64,000 nucleotides of DNA from positions 62,001 through 126,000 of the forward strand of contig DASXKN010000029.1 in assembly GCA_036496805.1 (NCBI GenBank), given 5' to 3'. The position numbers were made by a program, and so were the translations under genes. This stretch comes from SZAS-103 sp036496805 (lineage in GTDB: Bacteria; Pseudomonadota; Gammaproteobacteria; Xanthomonadales; Xanthomonadaceae). Below, piece by piece: positions 1 through 8,780 of the stretch (position 1 is its first letter; every line of letters begins with the position of its first letter). The notes below the pieces were generated by a model. That model worked only from the letters and a program-made list of their open reading frames with translations, made no database searches and had not been told where the DNA came from.

Positions 1-850
1 TGCCGAATTCCAGTTCGATGTTGCAGCGTTTCGCCAGCTCGACGCTGTTCTCCAGCGCCTCGGGCAGGTCGGCGAACAGCTCGCACATCTGTTCCTCGGA
101 CTTGAGGAACTGCTCGGCCGCGTAGTCGTGCGGGCGGCGCGGGTCGTTGAGGACGTGGCCGGTGGCGATGCACACGCGCGCCTCGTGCGCCTCGAAGTCG
201 TCGCGCTCGAGGAAGCAGACCTCGTTGCTCGCGAGCAGCGGCAGGTCGCGGCGGCCGGCGAGTTCGAGCGCGGCGGTGTTGAATGCGTCCTCGCGCTTGC
301 GGCCGGTGCGCGTGAGTTCGAGGTAGAGGCGGTCGTCGAAATGCCGCTGCAGTTCGGCGAGCGCATGCTCGGCCGCGTCGACGTGGCCTTCGCAGGCCAG
401 TCGCCCGGCGTGGCTGTCGCGGCCGGCCAGCACGATCAGCCCGGCGCTCTCGCGATGCAGCCATTCCGGCCGGATCGCCACGTGGTCGCCGTGGTGGCCT
501 TCGAGGTAGGCGCGCGAGAGCAGGCGCGACAGGCCGAGGTAGCCGCTGCGGTTCTGGCACAGCAGGGTCAGGCGCGCCACGTCGTTGCCCTCGGCCACGA
601 GCACGTCGGCGCCGGCGATCGGCTTGATGCCCATCTTCTCGGCGGCGCGATAGAACTTCACCAGGCCGAAGAAGTTGGACAGGTCGGTGAGCGCGAGCGC
701 CGGCAGCTTCAGTTCGACCGCGCGGCTGACGAGGTTCGGGCGCGCGGCCTTCTTCGGATCGCCGTACTCGGGCTTTTCCGGCAGGCGGGCCGTCGAGTCG
801 CGCAGCGAATACTCGCTGTGCACGTGCAGGTGGATGAAGCGCGGGGTCAT
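1..850 (-). CDS. dnaE: DNA polymerase III subunit alpha, N-terminal part (runs off the window)
   Basis: This is the first 283 codons of the replicative polymerase catalytic subunit; the rest lies left of position 1. I read it by translating the minus strand from the ATG at 850. The N-terminus has the HLHVHSEYS signature of the PHP domain (about residues 7-15). It continues with a LALTDLSNFFGLVKFY-type stretch and an IKPIAGADVLVAEG segment, which match the start of known DnaE proteins. The start fits the family, with only a few residues before the PHP motif. It follows rnhB after 26 bases, so it probably ends the lpx-rnhB-dnaE transcription unit. The identity is very secure; nothing can be said about the palm or tail domains. 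Confidence 0.95.
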   Translation of the reverse strand, partial: MTPRFIHLHVHSEYSLRDSTARLPEKPEYGDPKKAARPNLVSRAVELKLPALALTDLSNFFGLVKFYRAAEKMGIKPIAGADVLVAEGNDVARLTLLCQNRSGYLGLSRLLSRAYLEGHHGDHVAIRPEWLHRESAGLIVLAGRDSHAGRLACEGHVDAAEHALAELQRHFDDRLYLELTRTGRKREDAFNTAALELAGRRDLPLLASNEVCFLERDDFEAHEARVCIATGHVLNDPRRPHDYAAEQFLKSEEQMCELFADLPEALENSVELAKRCNIELEFG

Positions 851-876
851 GCGGGGAGCCTTGCTGTCACCGCAGG

Positions 877-1521
877 TTAGGCCGGCGGAGCAGACGCGAC
901 AAGGCTTGACAGGCCGAAGTCGAACTCGGCGTTGGCGTGCAGCGCCGCCAGCACCGGAGCGAAGCTGCGGCGGTGGATCGGGCAGGGCCCGCGCTCGCGC
1001 AGCGCGGCCAGGTGCTCGGGCGTCGGATAGCCCTTGTGCACGGCGAAGCCGTAGCCGGGGTGCTCGGCGTCGAATGCGCACATCAGGCGGTCGCGATGGA
1101 CCTTGGCGAGGATCGAAGCCGCGCCGATGGCCTTCACCCTGGCATCGCCGGCGACGATCGCCTCGGCCGGGCAGCACAGGTGGGCGGGCAGGCGATTGCC
1201 GTCGACCAGCGCCAGTTCGGGGACGACGTGCAGCGCCGCGAGCGCGCGGCGCATGCCTTCCATCGTCGCCTGGAAGATATTGAGGCGGTCGATCGTGGCC
1301 GCGTCGATCGTCACCACTGCGTGCGCGAGTGCCTTGGCGAGGATCGCTGCTTCCAGCTCCTCGCGTCGCGTTGCGCTCAGCGCCTTCGAGTCGCCCAGTC
1401 CGCGGATGCGGCGTTTCGGATCGAGGATCACCGCGGCGACCACCACCGGTCCGGCGAGCGGGCCGCGGCCGGCTTCGTCGACGCCGGCGATGATGCGCCC
1501 TGCGATGCGCGGCAGCCGCAT
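877..1521 (-). CDS. rnhB: Ribonuclease HII
   Basis: RNase HII cleaves the RNA strand of RNA-DNA hybrids and single ribonucleotides embedded in DNA. The 214-residue product starts MRLPRIAGRIIAGVDEAGRG. The AGVDEAGRGPLAGPVV stretch is the family's metal-binding motif, with D15 and E16 as the first two acidic ligands. LALVDGNRLP and a GAASILAKVHRD segment follow, as expected. The open frame extends further upstream, but those residues are Arg-rich out-of-frame read-through of lpxB. The ATG at 1521 shares its A with the lpxB TGA, which indicates translational coupling. Length is normal for the family (about 200-215). Confidence 0.95.
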   Translation of the reverse strand: MRLPRIAGRIIAGVDEAGRGPLAGPVVVAAVILDPKRRIRGLGDSKALSATRREELEAAILAKALAHAVVTIDAATIDRLNIFQATMEGMRRALAALHVVPELALVDGNRLPAHLCCPAEAIVAGDARVKAIGAASILAKVHRDRLMCAFDAEHPGYGFAVHKGYPTPEHLAALRERGPCPIHRRSFAPVLAALHANAEFDFGLSSLVASAPPA

Positions 1522-2753
1522 CAGCGTGCCCCCGCGAGCAGTTCCTCGATGGCGTCGGCGGCGAGCTTCGATGCGTCGCGATGCAGTTGCGCGTGCAGCT
1601 CGCGGAAGCGCGCGACGGCGGTTTCCACCCGTGCTGGATCGTCGAGCCACGCCAGCAACGCGTCGCGCAGCGCGGGCGGCTTGCAGTCGCCCTGCATCAG
1701 CTCGGGCACCAGCGCTTCGCCTGCGAGCCGGGGATGTTGCATTTGCGACGCGTGGGACATGGGGACCGCTGCGTGCAGCACGTTTGGAAGGCTGTAACGG
1801 CCGATCCTGAGCATCCCGAAGCCACGCACGATCGCCTGGGTGGTGCGTGCCACGCGGTACGCCACCACCATCGGGCGCTTGGCGAGCATCGCTTCCAATG
1901 CTGCCGTGCCCGAGGCAAGCAGGGCGACGTCGCAGGCAATCAGCGCTTCGTGCGCGCGGCCGTCGACCAGGTGCATTGCTTCGCGCAGCGCGACCGCGTT
2001 CGGTTCGGCGCTCACGCGCGCGAGTTGCCTTGCGAACAGTTCACGGCATCCCGCATTGGCCATCGGCGCGACGAAGCGCAGCTTCGGGCGTTCGGCGAGC
2101 AGCAGCGCGCAGGCGCGCAGGAAATCGATCCCGAGCCTGGAAATTTCGCTGTGTCGGCTGCCTGGCAGCACGGCGACGAGCGTTCCCTGCGCTGGCAACG
2201 CGAGCGCTGCGCGGGCGCCGTCGCGGTCGGGTTCCATCGCGAACGTGTCGGCGAGCGGATGGCCGACGTAGCGTGCGTCGACGCCGTGGCGCGCGTAGAT
2301 CGCCGGCTCCATCGGGAACAGGCAGAGCACACGATCGGCGCTGCGGCCGATCTTCGCGGCGCGCTTTTCACGCCATGCCCACACCGACGGGCTCACGTAG
2401 TGCACCGTGCGGATGCCGTTCTGCTTCAGCGCGCGCTCGAGGCCGAGGTTGAAGTCGGGCGCGTCGATGCCGATGAAGACGTCGGGTTTCCAGCCGAGCA
2501 GGCGCTGGCGCAACGTGCGTCGGAGCTTCAGCAGTCGCGGCAGGTGGCGGGCGACTTCCGCGAGCCCCATCACCGCCAGCTCGCTGCAGTCGCGCCAGGC
2601 GTCGAGGCCGGCCGTGCGCATGCCGGCGCCGCCGACGCCGGCGAACAGCGCATCGGGATGACGGCGTTTCAGTTCGGCAATCAGCCCGGCGCCGAGCTGG
2701 TCGCCCGAGGCTTCTCCCGCTACCAGGGCGAAGCGCGGCGGCGACGCGGCCAT
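1521..2753 (-). CDS. lpxB: Lipid-A-disaccharide synthase
   Basis: LpxB is the peripheral inner-membrane glycosyltransferase that joins UDP-2,3-diacylglucosamine to lipid X to form the lipid A disaccharide. The 410-residue protein opens with FALVAGEASGDQLGAGLI, the characteristic N-terminal motif. It also contains FIGIDAPDFNLGLE and HYVSPSVWAWREKRA, both hallmarks of the family. The start ATG shares one base with the lpxA stop, and its own stop shares one base with the rnhB start, so the three are tightly coupled. The order lpxD-fabZ-lpxA-lpxB-rnhB-dnaE is the classic proteobacterial arrangement. Length is slightly above E. coli LpxB (382). Confidence 0.96.
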   Translation of the reverse strand: MAASPPRFALVAGEASGDQLGAGLIAELKRRHPDALFAGVGGAGMRTAGLDAWRDCSELAVMGLAEVARHLPRLLKLRRTLRQRLLGWKPDVFIGIDAPDFNLGLERALKQNGIRTVHYVSPSVWAWREKRAAKIGRSADRVLCLFPMEPAIYARHGVDARYVGHPLADTFAMEPDRDGARAALALPAQGTLVAVLPGSRHSEISRLGIDFLRACALLLAERPKLRFVAPMANAGCRELFARQLARVSAEPNAVALREAMHLVDGRAHEALIACDVALLASGTAALEAMLAKRPMVVAYRVARTTQAIVRGFGMLRIGRYSLPNVLHAAVPMSHASQMQHPRLAGEALVPELMQGDCKPPALRDALLAWLDDPARVETAVARFRELHAQLHRDASKLAADAIEELLAGAR

Positions 2754-3532
2754 CAGCGCAGCAGGGATCGTTCGCTGCGGTCGATGAAGTCGAGCATCTG
2801 GCGCACGTCGATGTCGTGCCCGGACTGCTCGGTCAGTCGCGCGCGCGCTTCGGCGAGGGTGCCGCCGGCGACGTACAGGGCGCGGTAGGCGCGCTTGATC
2901 GCGGCGATGCGCTCGGCATCGAAACCGTGGCGGCGCAGGCCTTCGGAGTTGATGCCGCGCGGCTTGGCGTAGCTGCCGGCGACCATCACGAACGGCGGCA
3001 CGTCGGCATTGATCAGGCTGCCCATGCCGATGAAGGCGTAGTCGCCGATCTTGCAGAACTGGTGGATGCCCGAGAAGCCGCCGAGGATGACGAAGTCGCC
3101 GACCTCGACATGGCCAGCGAGGGTGGCGTTGTTGGCGAACACGGTGTTGTCGCCGACCGTGCAGTCATGGGCGATGTGCACGTAGGCCATGATCCAGTTG
3201 TCGTCGCCGATCCGGGTCGTGCCGCCGCCATCGCCGGTGCCGCGGTTGATGGTGGCGAATTCGCGGATGGCGTTGCGGTCGCCGACGACCAGCTCGCTGC
3301 GCTCGCCGCCGTACTTCTTGTCCTGCGGATCGCCGCCGATCGCGGCATGGGCGTGGATGCGGTTGTCGCGGCCGATGCGGGTCGGGCCGTCGATGGTGAC
3401 GTGGCTTGCGATCGAACAGCCTTCGCCGATCTCCACATCCGCACCGATCACGCTGTACGGGCCGATCGTGACGCCTGCGCCGATGCGCGCGGCGGGATCG
3501 ATGACGGCGGTGGGATGGATGCCCAGGCCCAT
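2753..3532 (-). CDS. lpxA: UDP-N-acetylglucosamine O-acyltransferase
   Basis: LpxA transfers an R-3-hydroxyacyl chain from acyl carrier protein to the 3-OH of UDP-GlcNAc, the first step of lipid A synthesis. The 259-residue protein (E. coli 262) starts MGLGIHPTAVIDPAARIGAG and shows a regular hexapeptide (left-handed beta-helix) pattern. YVHIAHDCTVGDNTVF contains the catalytic histidine region. GGFSGIHQFCKIG and GINSEGLRRHGF are typical C-terminal landmarks. I chose the ATG at 3532, two bases after the fabZ stop, because the frame upstream of it is only fabZ read out of frame. It overlaps lpxB by one base. Confidence 0.96.
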   Translation of the reverse strand: MGLGIHPTAVIDPAARIGAGVTIGPYSVIGADVEIGEGCSIASHVTIDGPTRIGRDNRIHAHAAIGGDPQDKKYGGERSELVVGDRNAIREFATINRGTGDGGGTTRIGDDNWIMAYVHIAHDCTVGDNTVFANNATLAGHVEVGDFVILGGFSGIHQFCKIGDYAFIGMGSLINADVPPFVMVAGSYAKPRGINSEGLRRHGFDAERIAAIKRAYRALYVAGGTLAEARARLTEQSGHDIDVRQMLDFIDRSERSLLR

Positions 3533-3534
3533 TC

Positions 3535-3999
3535 TCAGATCTTGCGCGCGCAGAGCATTTCGGCGCTCGCGACCTCGGTGCCGTCGACCATTGCGCGGCA
3601 GGCGTACAGGCCCATGTTGCGCAACGTGCGCAGCAGCTCGACCTCGAACACGAGCTGGTCGCCCGGCACGACGATGCGGTTGAAGCGCGCCTTGTCCACC
3701 TTGACCAGGTAGAAGATCGGCTGTGGGTCGCCTTCGGCGCGCGGCGGCGCGGACAGCTGCACGAGCAGGCCGGCCGACTGCGCCATCGCCTCGATGATCA
3801 TCACGCCGGGCATCACCGGGTGGCCGGGGAAATGGCCCTGGAAGAAGGGCTCGTTGACCGTCACGTTCTTGATCGCGCGCAGCGACTTGCCGGTCTCGTA
3901 GCCGAGCACGCGGTCCACCATCAGGAACGGGTAGCGATGCGGGAGCATCGCCATGATCGCCTCGATGTCGCAGGTCTGCGGCGGTGACGCTTCGGTCAT
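3535..3999 (-). CDS. fabZ: 3-hydroxyacyl-ACP dehydratase FabZ
   Basis: FabZ dehydrates 3-hydroxyacyl-ACP in fatty acid elongation and so competes with LpxA/LpxD for the same substrates. The 154-residue hot-dog-fold protein has PHRYPFLMVDRV near its N-terminus. The active-site stretch FFQGHFPGHPVMPGV contains the catalytic His (H56), and Glu70 lies in the following helix (MIIEAMAQ). The ATG overlaps the lpxD stop in an ATGA arrangement. Its place inside the lpx cluster is the usual one in proteobacteria and balances membrane phospholipid against lipopolysaccharide supply. Confidence 0.97.
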   Translation of the reverse strand: MTEASPPQTCDIEAIMAMLPHRYPFLMVDRVLGYETGKSLRAIKNVTVNEPFFQGHFPGHPVMPGVMIIEAMAQSAGLLVQLSAPPRAEGDPQPIFYLVKVDKARFNRIVVPGDQLVFEVELLRTLRNMGLYACRAMVDGTEVASAEMLCARKI

Positions 4000-5021
4000 G
4001 GGTTCGGGTCCTTGGCGAGCGCGCCCAGCTTACGCGCAAGCTCGTCCAGATGCTTGAAGCGCGCCGCGTTGCGACGCCAGCTGCGGTGGTCCTGGAGGAG
4101 GGTGCCGGACGAGTATTCGCCCGGCTCGGTGATGGAATTGAGCACGACGCCGGCCGCATGCACGACCACGTTGTCGCAGATCTCGATGTGGCCGTTGATG
4201 CCGGCGGCACCGGCGATCAGGCAGTTGCGACCGATCCTCGTCGAACCGGCGACGCCGACGCAGCCGGCCATCGCGGTATGCGCGCCGATCCGGACGTTGT
4301 GGCCGATCTGGATCTGGTTGTCGAGGCGGACATCGTCTTCCAGTACCGTGTCGTCGAGCGCGCCGCGGTCGATGGTGGTGTTGGCGCCGATCTCGCAGTC
4401 GTCGCCGACGACGACACCGCCGAGCTGCGGCACCTTGATCCAGCGGCCAGCGTCCTTCGCCAGGCCGAAGCCGTCGGCGCCGAGCACGGCGCCGGGATGG
4501 ATCAGCACCCGCTGGCCGAGCCGCACCCGCGTAACCAGGGTGACGCGCGCGACCAGCTCGCTGCCGGCGCCGACCACGCAATCGGCGCCGATCACGCAAC
4601 CGGGTCCGATCACGGCGCCGGCTTCGACCACGCAGCGTGCGCCGATGCTGACGAAGGCGCCGACGTGAGCGGTCGCATCGATGCGCGCCGACGGATCGAT
4701 CGAAGCACCGGGATGGATGCCGGCCGAAGCCGGCTGGCGCGGATCGAACAGCGCCGAGATCTTCGCGAAGGCGACGTAGGGATCGACCGCGACCAGGCAG
4801 GCCGACGGCGCGGCGTCGGCATCGGCAGCGCGCAGCACCACCGCGCTCGCCCCGGTGCCGGTCAGCTCGCTGCGGTAGCGCGGGTTGGCCAGGAAGGCCA
4901 GGTCGCCCGCGCCGGCGCGGGCCAGGGTCGCCACTCCGCGGATGGGCGTGCCGCCGTCGCCGCGCAGGCCCAGGCCGAAACGTTCGGCGAGCTGGGCCAG
5001 GGTGTACGCGGAAGTCGCCAT
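3996..5021 (-). CDS. lpxD: UDP-3-O-(3-hydroxyacyl)glucosamine N-acyltransferase
   Basis: LpxD adds the N-linked hydroxyacyl chain in the third step of lipid A synthesis. The 341-residue protein (E. coli 341) starts MATSAYTLAQLAERFGLGL. It has the uridine-binding N-terminal domain (about 1-100), then a long hexapeptide-repeat helix with IHPGAVLGADGFGLAKDAG and IGHNVRIGAHTAMAG. It ends in a helical tail containing RNAARFKHLDELARKL. The ATG at 5021 is chosen; upstream codons in the frame are out-of-frame bamA sequence. The gap to bamA is only 28 bases, and no skp gene intervenes, unlike E. coli. The stop overlaps fabZ by four bases. Confidence 0.96.
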   Translation of the reverse strand: MATSAYTLAQLAERFGLGLRGDGGTPIRGVATLARAGAGDLAFLANPRYRSELTGTGASAVVLRAADADAAPSACLVAVDPYVAFAKISALFDPRQPASAGIHPGASIDPSARIDATAHVGAFVSIGARCVVEAGAVIGPGCVIGADCVVGAGSELVARVTLVTRVRLGQRVLIHPGAVLGADGFGLAKDAGRWIKVPQLGGVVVGDDCEIGANTTIDRGALDDTVLEDDVRLDNQIQIGHNVRIGAHTAMAGCVGVAGSTRIGRNCLIAGAAGINGHIEICDNVVVHAAGVVLNSITEPGEYSSGTLLQDHRSWRRNAARFKHLDELARKLGALAKDPNP

Positions 5022-5049
5022 GGCTGTCGCGCCCGTCGTGCGGCCCGCC

Positions 5050-7374
5050 TCAGAAGCTGCTGCCGAAGGTGAACTGCAGGTGTTCGGGCTGGTCGATGCG
5101 GTCGGACAGGAACGGCTGGGCGTAGCTGATGACGATCGGTCCGATCGGCGCACGCCACTGCAGCGCGATGCCGTAGGAGGCGCGGAACGAGCGGAACTCG
5201 AAATCGCCCGGCTTGGCGTAGACGTTGCCGAAGTCGATGAAGGTCGAGATGCGCGCCGAATCGCTGTTCATCAGCTTCGGGAAGAAGGTCTCGAACGATC
5301 CGGTGGTCTTGAGCGCGCCGCCCAGCGGCTGCGGAATGTTCGAGAGCGGTGCGAAGACGATCGGGCCGATCGTGTTGTCGCGGAAGCCGCGGATCGAGGT
5401 CACGCCGCCGGCGTAGAAGTTCTCGAAGAACGGAAGGCCGAGGCCGTGGGCGTTGCCGTAGCCGCCGCCGTAACCGATGTTCGCCGCGGTCCTGAGCACC
5501 AGCCACGGACGGATCGGCCAGTAGTGCTCGAAGGTGTAGGAGAGCTTGTAGTACTCCTGGGTCGAGCCGGGCAGGGTGACGAAGGCGCCGAAGCGCTGGT
5601 AGGTGCCCGCGGTCGGCGCGAAGAAGTTGTTGCGCGAGTCCTTCGCCCAGGACAGTTCGGCGTTCCAGTTCTTGAAGGTGAAATGATCGACGGCGGTCAG
5701 GTAGTCGATGATCACCTGCGGGGTCAGGCCGAACAGCGTCTCGATCTTCTCCGACTTCGCGCCGAGCGAGAGCCCGATGGTATCGGTCTCGGTGATCGGC
5801 ACGCCGAAGGTCACCGAGATGCCGTGCGAGTCGCTCGAATACTGCGCGGTGTTGAAGTTCGAGTTGTCGAACTGGGTGTAGAACAGGTTGTAACCCACCG
5901 AGATGCCGCTGCTGGTGAAGTACGGGTTGGTGTAGTTGAAGTTGATCGATTTCTGGAAAATGCTGTCCGACACCGCGATGCCGAAGTGGTTGCCCGCGCC
6001 GAGGAAGTTGTTCTCGTCGAGCGAGACGGTGGTGATCAGCCCTTCCAGCTGCGAATAGCCCAGGCCGAACTGGAACTGGCCCGAGGTGCGCTCCTTCACC
6101 GAGACCACCACGTCGACCTGGTCGTTCGTGCCGGGCACGGCGGGCGTGTCGACGTCGACCGAGTCGAAGTAACCCAGGCGCTGCAGGCGCACGCGCGAAC
6201 GGTCCACTGCCGCCTGCGAGAACCAGCTGCCCTCGAACTGGCGCATCTCGCGGCGCAGCACATTGTCGGCGGTGCGGGTGTTGCCCTTGAACACGATGCG
6301 CCGGACCGATACGCGCGGGCCCGGGTTGACGTGGAAGTCGATGCCGACCAGGCGCGCGTCCTTTTCGACGCTCGGTATCGGGTTGACCTTCGCGAAGGCG
6401 TAGCCGATGTTGCTGAGCACCAGGGTCATGCGGTCGACGGTGTCCTGCAGCTTGCGCCGCGAGAAGACCTCGCCCTGCTTGATCGAGACCATCTTCTCCA
6501 TGTCGGCCTGGGCGATGACGGTGTCGCCGGAGACCTTCACGCTCGAAACCTTGTACACCTGTCCCTCGGTGATGTTCGCGGTGACGAACATGTCGCGCCG
6601 GTCCGGGGTGATCTCGACCTGGGTGGAATCGATGCTGAAGTCGATGTAGCCGCGATCGAGGTAGTAGGAGTTGAGCTTCTCCAGGTCGCCCGACAGTTTC
6701 TCGCGCGAGTACTGGTCGTTCTTGGTGTACCAGGACAGCCAGTTGCCAACCCCCGACTCCCAGTTGTCGCGCAGTTGCTTGTCGGTATAGCTCTGGTTGC
6801 CGACGATGTTGAGGTTGCGGATCTTCGCCGGCTTGCCCTCGACGATGGTGATCGTCACGTCGACGCGGTTGCGGTCGAGGGTCGACACGGTCGGGGTGAT
6901 CGACACGCTGTACTTGCCGCGATCGTTGTACTGGCGATTGAGTTCCTGGGTCACGCGATCCAGGCTCAGGCGGTCGAAGGTCTCGCCCTCGGCCAGGCCG
7001 ATCTGCTTGAGGCCTTTTTCCAGGTCCTCGGTCTTGATTTCCTTGTTGCCGGTGATCGTCAGCTTGTTGAGGGCGGGACGCTCGGTCACCTTCACCACCA
7101 GGATGTCGCCCTGACGGTCGAGTTCGACGTCGTTGAAGAAACCGGTCTTGAACAGGGCGCGGATCGCGTTGGAGGCGGCGGAGCGGTCGATGGTATCGCC
7201 CTTCTCGACCGGCAGATAGGTGAACACCGTGCCCGGCGCGATGCGTTGCAGTCCCTCGATGCGGATGTCGGCCACCCGGAACGGCTCGAAGTCCTGTGCT
7301 TTCGCACCGGGTGCGAAGGCGAGGGCGGCGGTCAGGGCGAGGGCTAGCAGGCGGGGAGCTGCGATACGCGTCAT
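5050..7374 (-). CDS. bamA: Outer membrane protein assembly factor BamA
   Basis: BamA is the Omp85-family core of the BAM complex that folds and inserts outer-membrane proteins. The 774-residue precursor has a signal peptide (about 1-26, LLALALTAALAFAPGAKA, cleaved before QDFEPF). Five POTRA domains follow (roughly 27-430; FRVADIRIEGLQRIAPGTVF opens the first), then a C-terminal 16-strand barrel. The barrel carries the TSIRGF version of the conserved (V/I)RG(F/Y) loop-6 motif and ends in Phe (FTFGSSF), the standard outer-membrane recognition signal. It sits between rseP and lpxD as in many proteobacteria. Length is close to E. coli (810). Confidence 0.97.
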   Translation of the reverse strand: MTRIAAPRLLALALTAALAFAPGAKAQDFEPFRVADIRIEGLQRIAPGTVFTYLPVEKGDTIDRSAASNAIRALFKTGFFNDVELDRQGDILVVKVTERPALNKLTITGNKEIKTEDLEKGLKQIGLAEGETFDRLSLDRVTQELNRQYNDRGKYSVSITPTVSTLDRNRVDVTITIVEGKPAKIRNLNIVGNQSYTDKQLRDNWESGVGNWLSWYTKNDQYSREKLSGDLEKLNSYYLDRGYIDFSIDSTQVEITPDRRDMFVTANITEGQVYKVSSVKVSGDTVIAQADMEKMVSIKQGEVFSRRKLQDTVDRMTLVLSNIGYAFAKVNPIPSVEKDARLVGIDFHVNPGPRVSVRRIVFKGNTRTADNVLRREMRQFEGSWFSQAAVDRSRVRLQRLGYFDSVDVDTPAVPGTNDQVDVVVSVKERTSGQFQFGLGYSQLEGLITTVSLDENNFLGAGNHFGIAVSDSIFQKSINFNYTNPYFTSSGISVGYNLFYTQFDNSNFNTAQYSSDSHGISVTFGVPITETDTIGLSLGAKSEKIETLFGLTPQVIIDYLTAVDHFTFKNWNAELSWAKDSRNNFFAPTAGTYQRFGAFVTLPGSTQEYYKLSYTFEHYWPIRPWLVLRTAANIGYGGGYGNAHGLGLPFFENFYAGGVTSIRGFRDNTIGPIVFAPLSNIPQPLGGALKTTGSFETFFPKLMNSDSARISTFIDFGNVYAKPGDFEFRSFRASYGIALQWRAPIGPIVISYAQPFLSDRIDQPEHLQFTFGSSF

Positions 7375-7433
7375 CTGTGCATCCGGTTGGCCGCGGAGGG
7401 TGCGCCGCGGGAATCTGGGGTCGTCAGGGAATT

Positions 7434-8780
7434 TCAGGAGGCGTGGCGCAGCAGATCGTTGTAGAGCGCCACGCTCATCAGCCCGCCAATCAGCACGAGG
7501 CCGACAAACTGACCCACCGCCAGCGAGCGTTCGCTGAGCGGGCGGCCTTTTACAAGCTCTATAAGGTAATACAGGAGGTGCCCGCCGTCCAAGATCGGGA
7601 TCGGCAGCAGGTTGATCAGGCCCAGCCCCAGCGACAGCATCGCCAGGAAGAACAGGAACCAGGCCGGGCCGATCTGGGCGGCTGCGTTGGCCGTGGCTGC
7701 GATGCTGACCACGCCGTGCAGGCTGCTGGTGGCGCCCTCGGTGAAGACCCGCCAGAGCATGTCGACGTTGGCGATGGCCTGGTGGCGCATTTCCAGGGCG
7801 CTGGCGGCGATCGAATCGATGGGGCCGTACTTGCGCAGACCATCGAACGCCGCCGTGACGGGCTGCGGTCCGATGCCGATCAGCAGGCGCCGGCTGCCGT
7901 CGCCCGGGTCGCCCGGTTTCGGGATGACGTCCACAGTGAGGTGCCGTGCACCGCGCAGGATCGACAGGTGCAGGGGTGTGTCCGCCCGGGCCTGCTGGCG
8001 CACCACCGCCGAGAGGTCACGAAAATAGGCGATCGCGATGCCGTTGACCGCGAGGATCCGGTCGCCCGTTTGCAGCAGCCTGGTGGGGCCGTCCGGAGAG
8101 ATCTGACCGACGATGGCAGGCACCTCGAATTGCTGCGCGGACAACCCCAACTGGTACACCGCGTCGGAATCGTCCAGTCCGGCGGGAAGCTGCTGCATGG
8201 CCAGCGCGCGCAGGGCATGACCACCATCCTCGCGGGCGACTTCGACCTTGACCGGCTTGCGGTCCATCGCCGAGGTCACCAGCAGTATCGATGCGTCCGT
8301 CCAGGTCTCCACCCTTTCGCCGTCGATGCTCAGCAGGCGATCGCCAGGCTGGAAGCCGCCCTGCGCTGCCAGTCCGCTGACGTGGCCGACGATCGGCTGG
8401 TAGTCCGGCAGGCCCACCATGAAGGTCGCCCACAGCAGCGCGAAGCTGAGCATGAAGTTGAAGGCTGGCCCAGCCACCGCGATCGCCATCCGCTGCCACA
8501 CCGGCTTGCGGTTGTGGGCGCGATGCAGGTCTTCCGGCGGGATCTCGTATTCACGCTCGTCGAGCATCTTCACGTAGCCGCCCAGCGGAATCGCCGAGAC
8601 CACGTATTCGGTGCCATCGGCGCCGACCCGCGTGAACAGGGGCTTGCCGAAGCCGATCGAGAAGCGCAACACGTGCACGCCGAAGAAGCGCGCGACGCAG
8701 AAATGCCCGTACTCGTGGAAGGTCACCAGGATGCCGATACTGACGATCAGCCACCAGATCGAGCCGAAGACGGTCGTCAC
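7434..8780 (-). CDS. rseP: Site-2 intramembrane zinc protease RseP
   Basis: RseP cuts membrane-bound anti-sigma factor (RseA type) and remnant signal peptides within the inner membrane, driving the sigma-E envelope response. The 448-residue product (E. coli 450) begins with GTG at 8780. The open frame continues upstream but is out-of-frame dxr sequence. The HEYGH zinc motif (H22, E23, H26) lies in the first membrane segment. Two PDZ domains follow (about 115-290), and NLLPIPILDGGHLLYY near residue 390 gives the third metal ligand Asp. The GTG overlaps the dxr TGA by four bases (GTGA). It lies upstream of bamA, the normal position. Confidence 0.95.
   Translation of the reverse strand: MTTVFGSIWWLIVSIGILVTFHEYGHFCVARFFGVHVLRFSIGFGKPLFTRVGADGTEYVVSAIPLGGYVKMLDEREYEIPPEDLHRAHNRKPVWQRMAIAVAGPAFNFMLSFALLWATFMVGLPDYQPIVGHVSGLAAQGGFQPGDRLLSIDGERVETWTDASILLVTSAMDRKPVKVEVAREDGGHALRALAMQQLPAGLDDSDAVYQLGLSAQQFEVPAIVGQISPDGPTRLLQTGDRILAVNGIAIAYFRDLSAVVRQQARADTPLHLSILRGARHLTVDVIPKPGDPGDGSRRLLIGIGPQPVTAAFDGLRKYGPIDSIAASALEMRHQAIANVDMLWRVFTEGATSSLHGVVSIAATANAAAQIGPAWFLFFLAMLSLGLGLINLLPIPILDGGHLLYYLIELVKGRPLSERSLAVGQFVGLVLIGGLMSVALYNDLLRHAS

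Noticed and set aside
4885..7347. 820-codon plus-strand open frame opposite bamA
   Set aside because: It is the antisense of a clearly coding bamA. Composition is a mirror of the real codons (Val/Asp/Arg/Gly-rich) and no domain is seen; long antisense frames are expected at this GC content.
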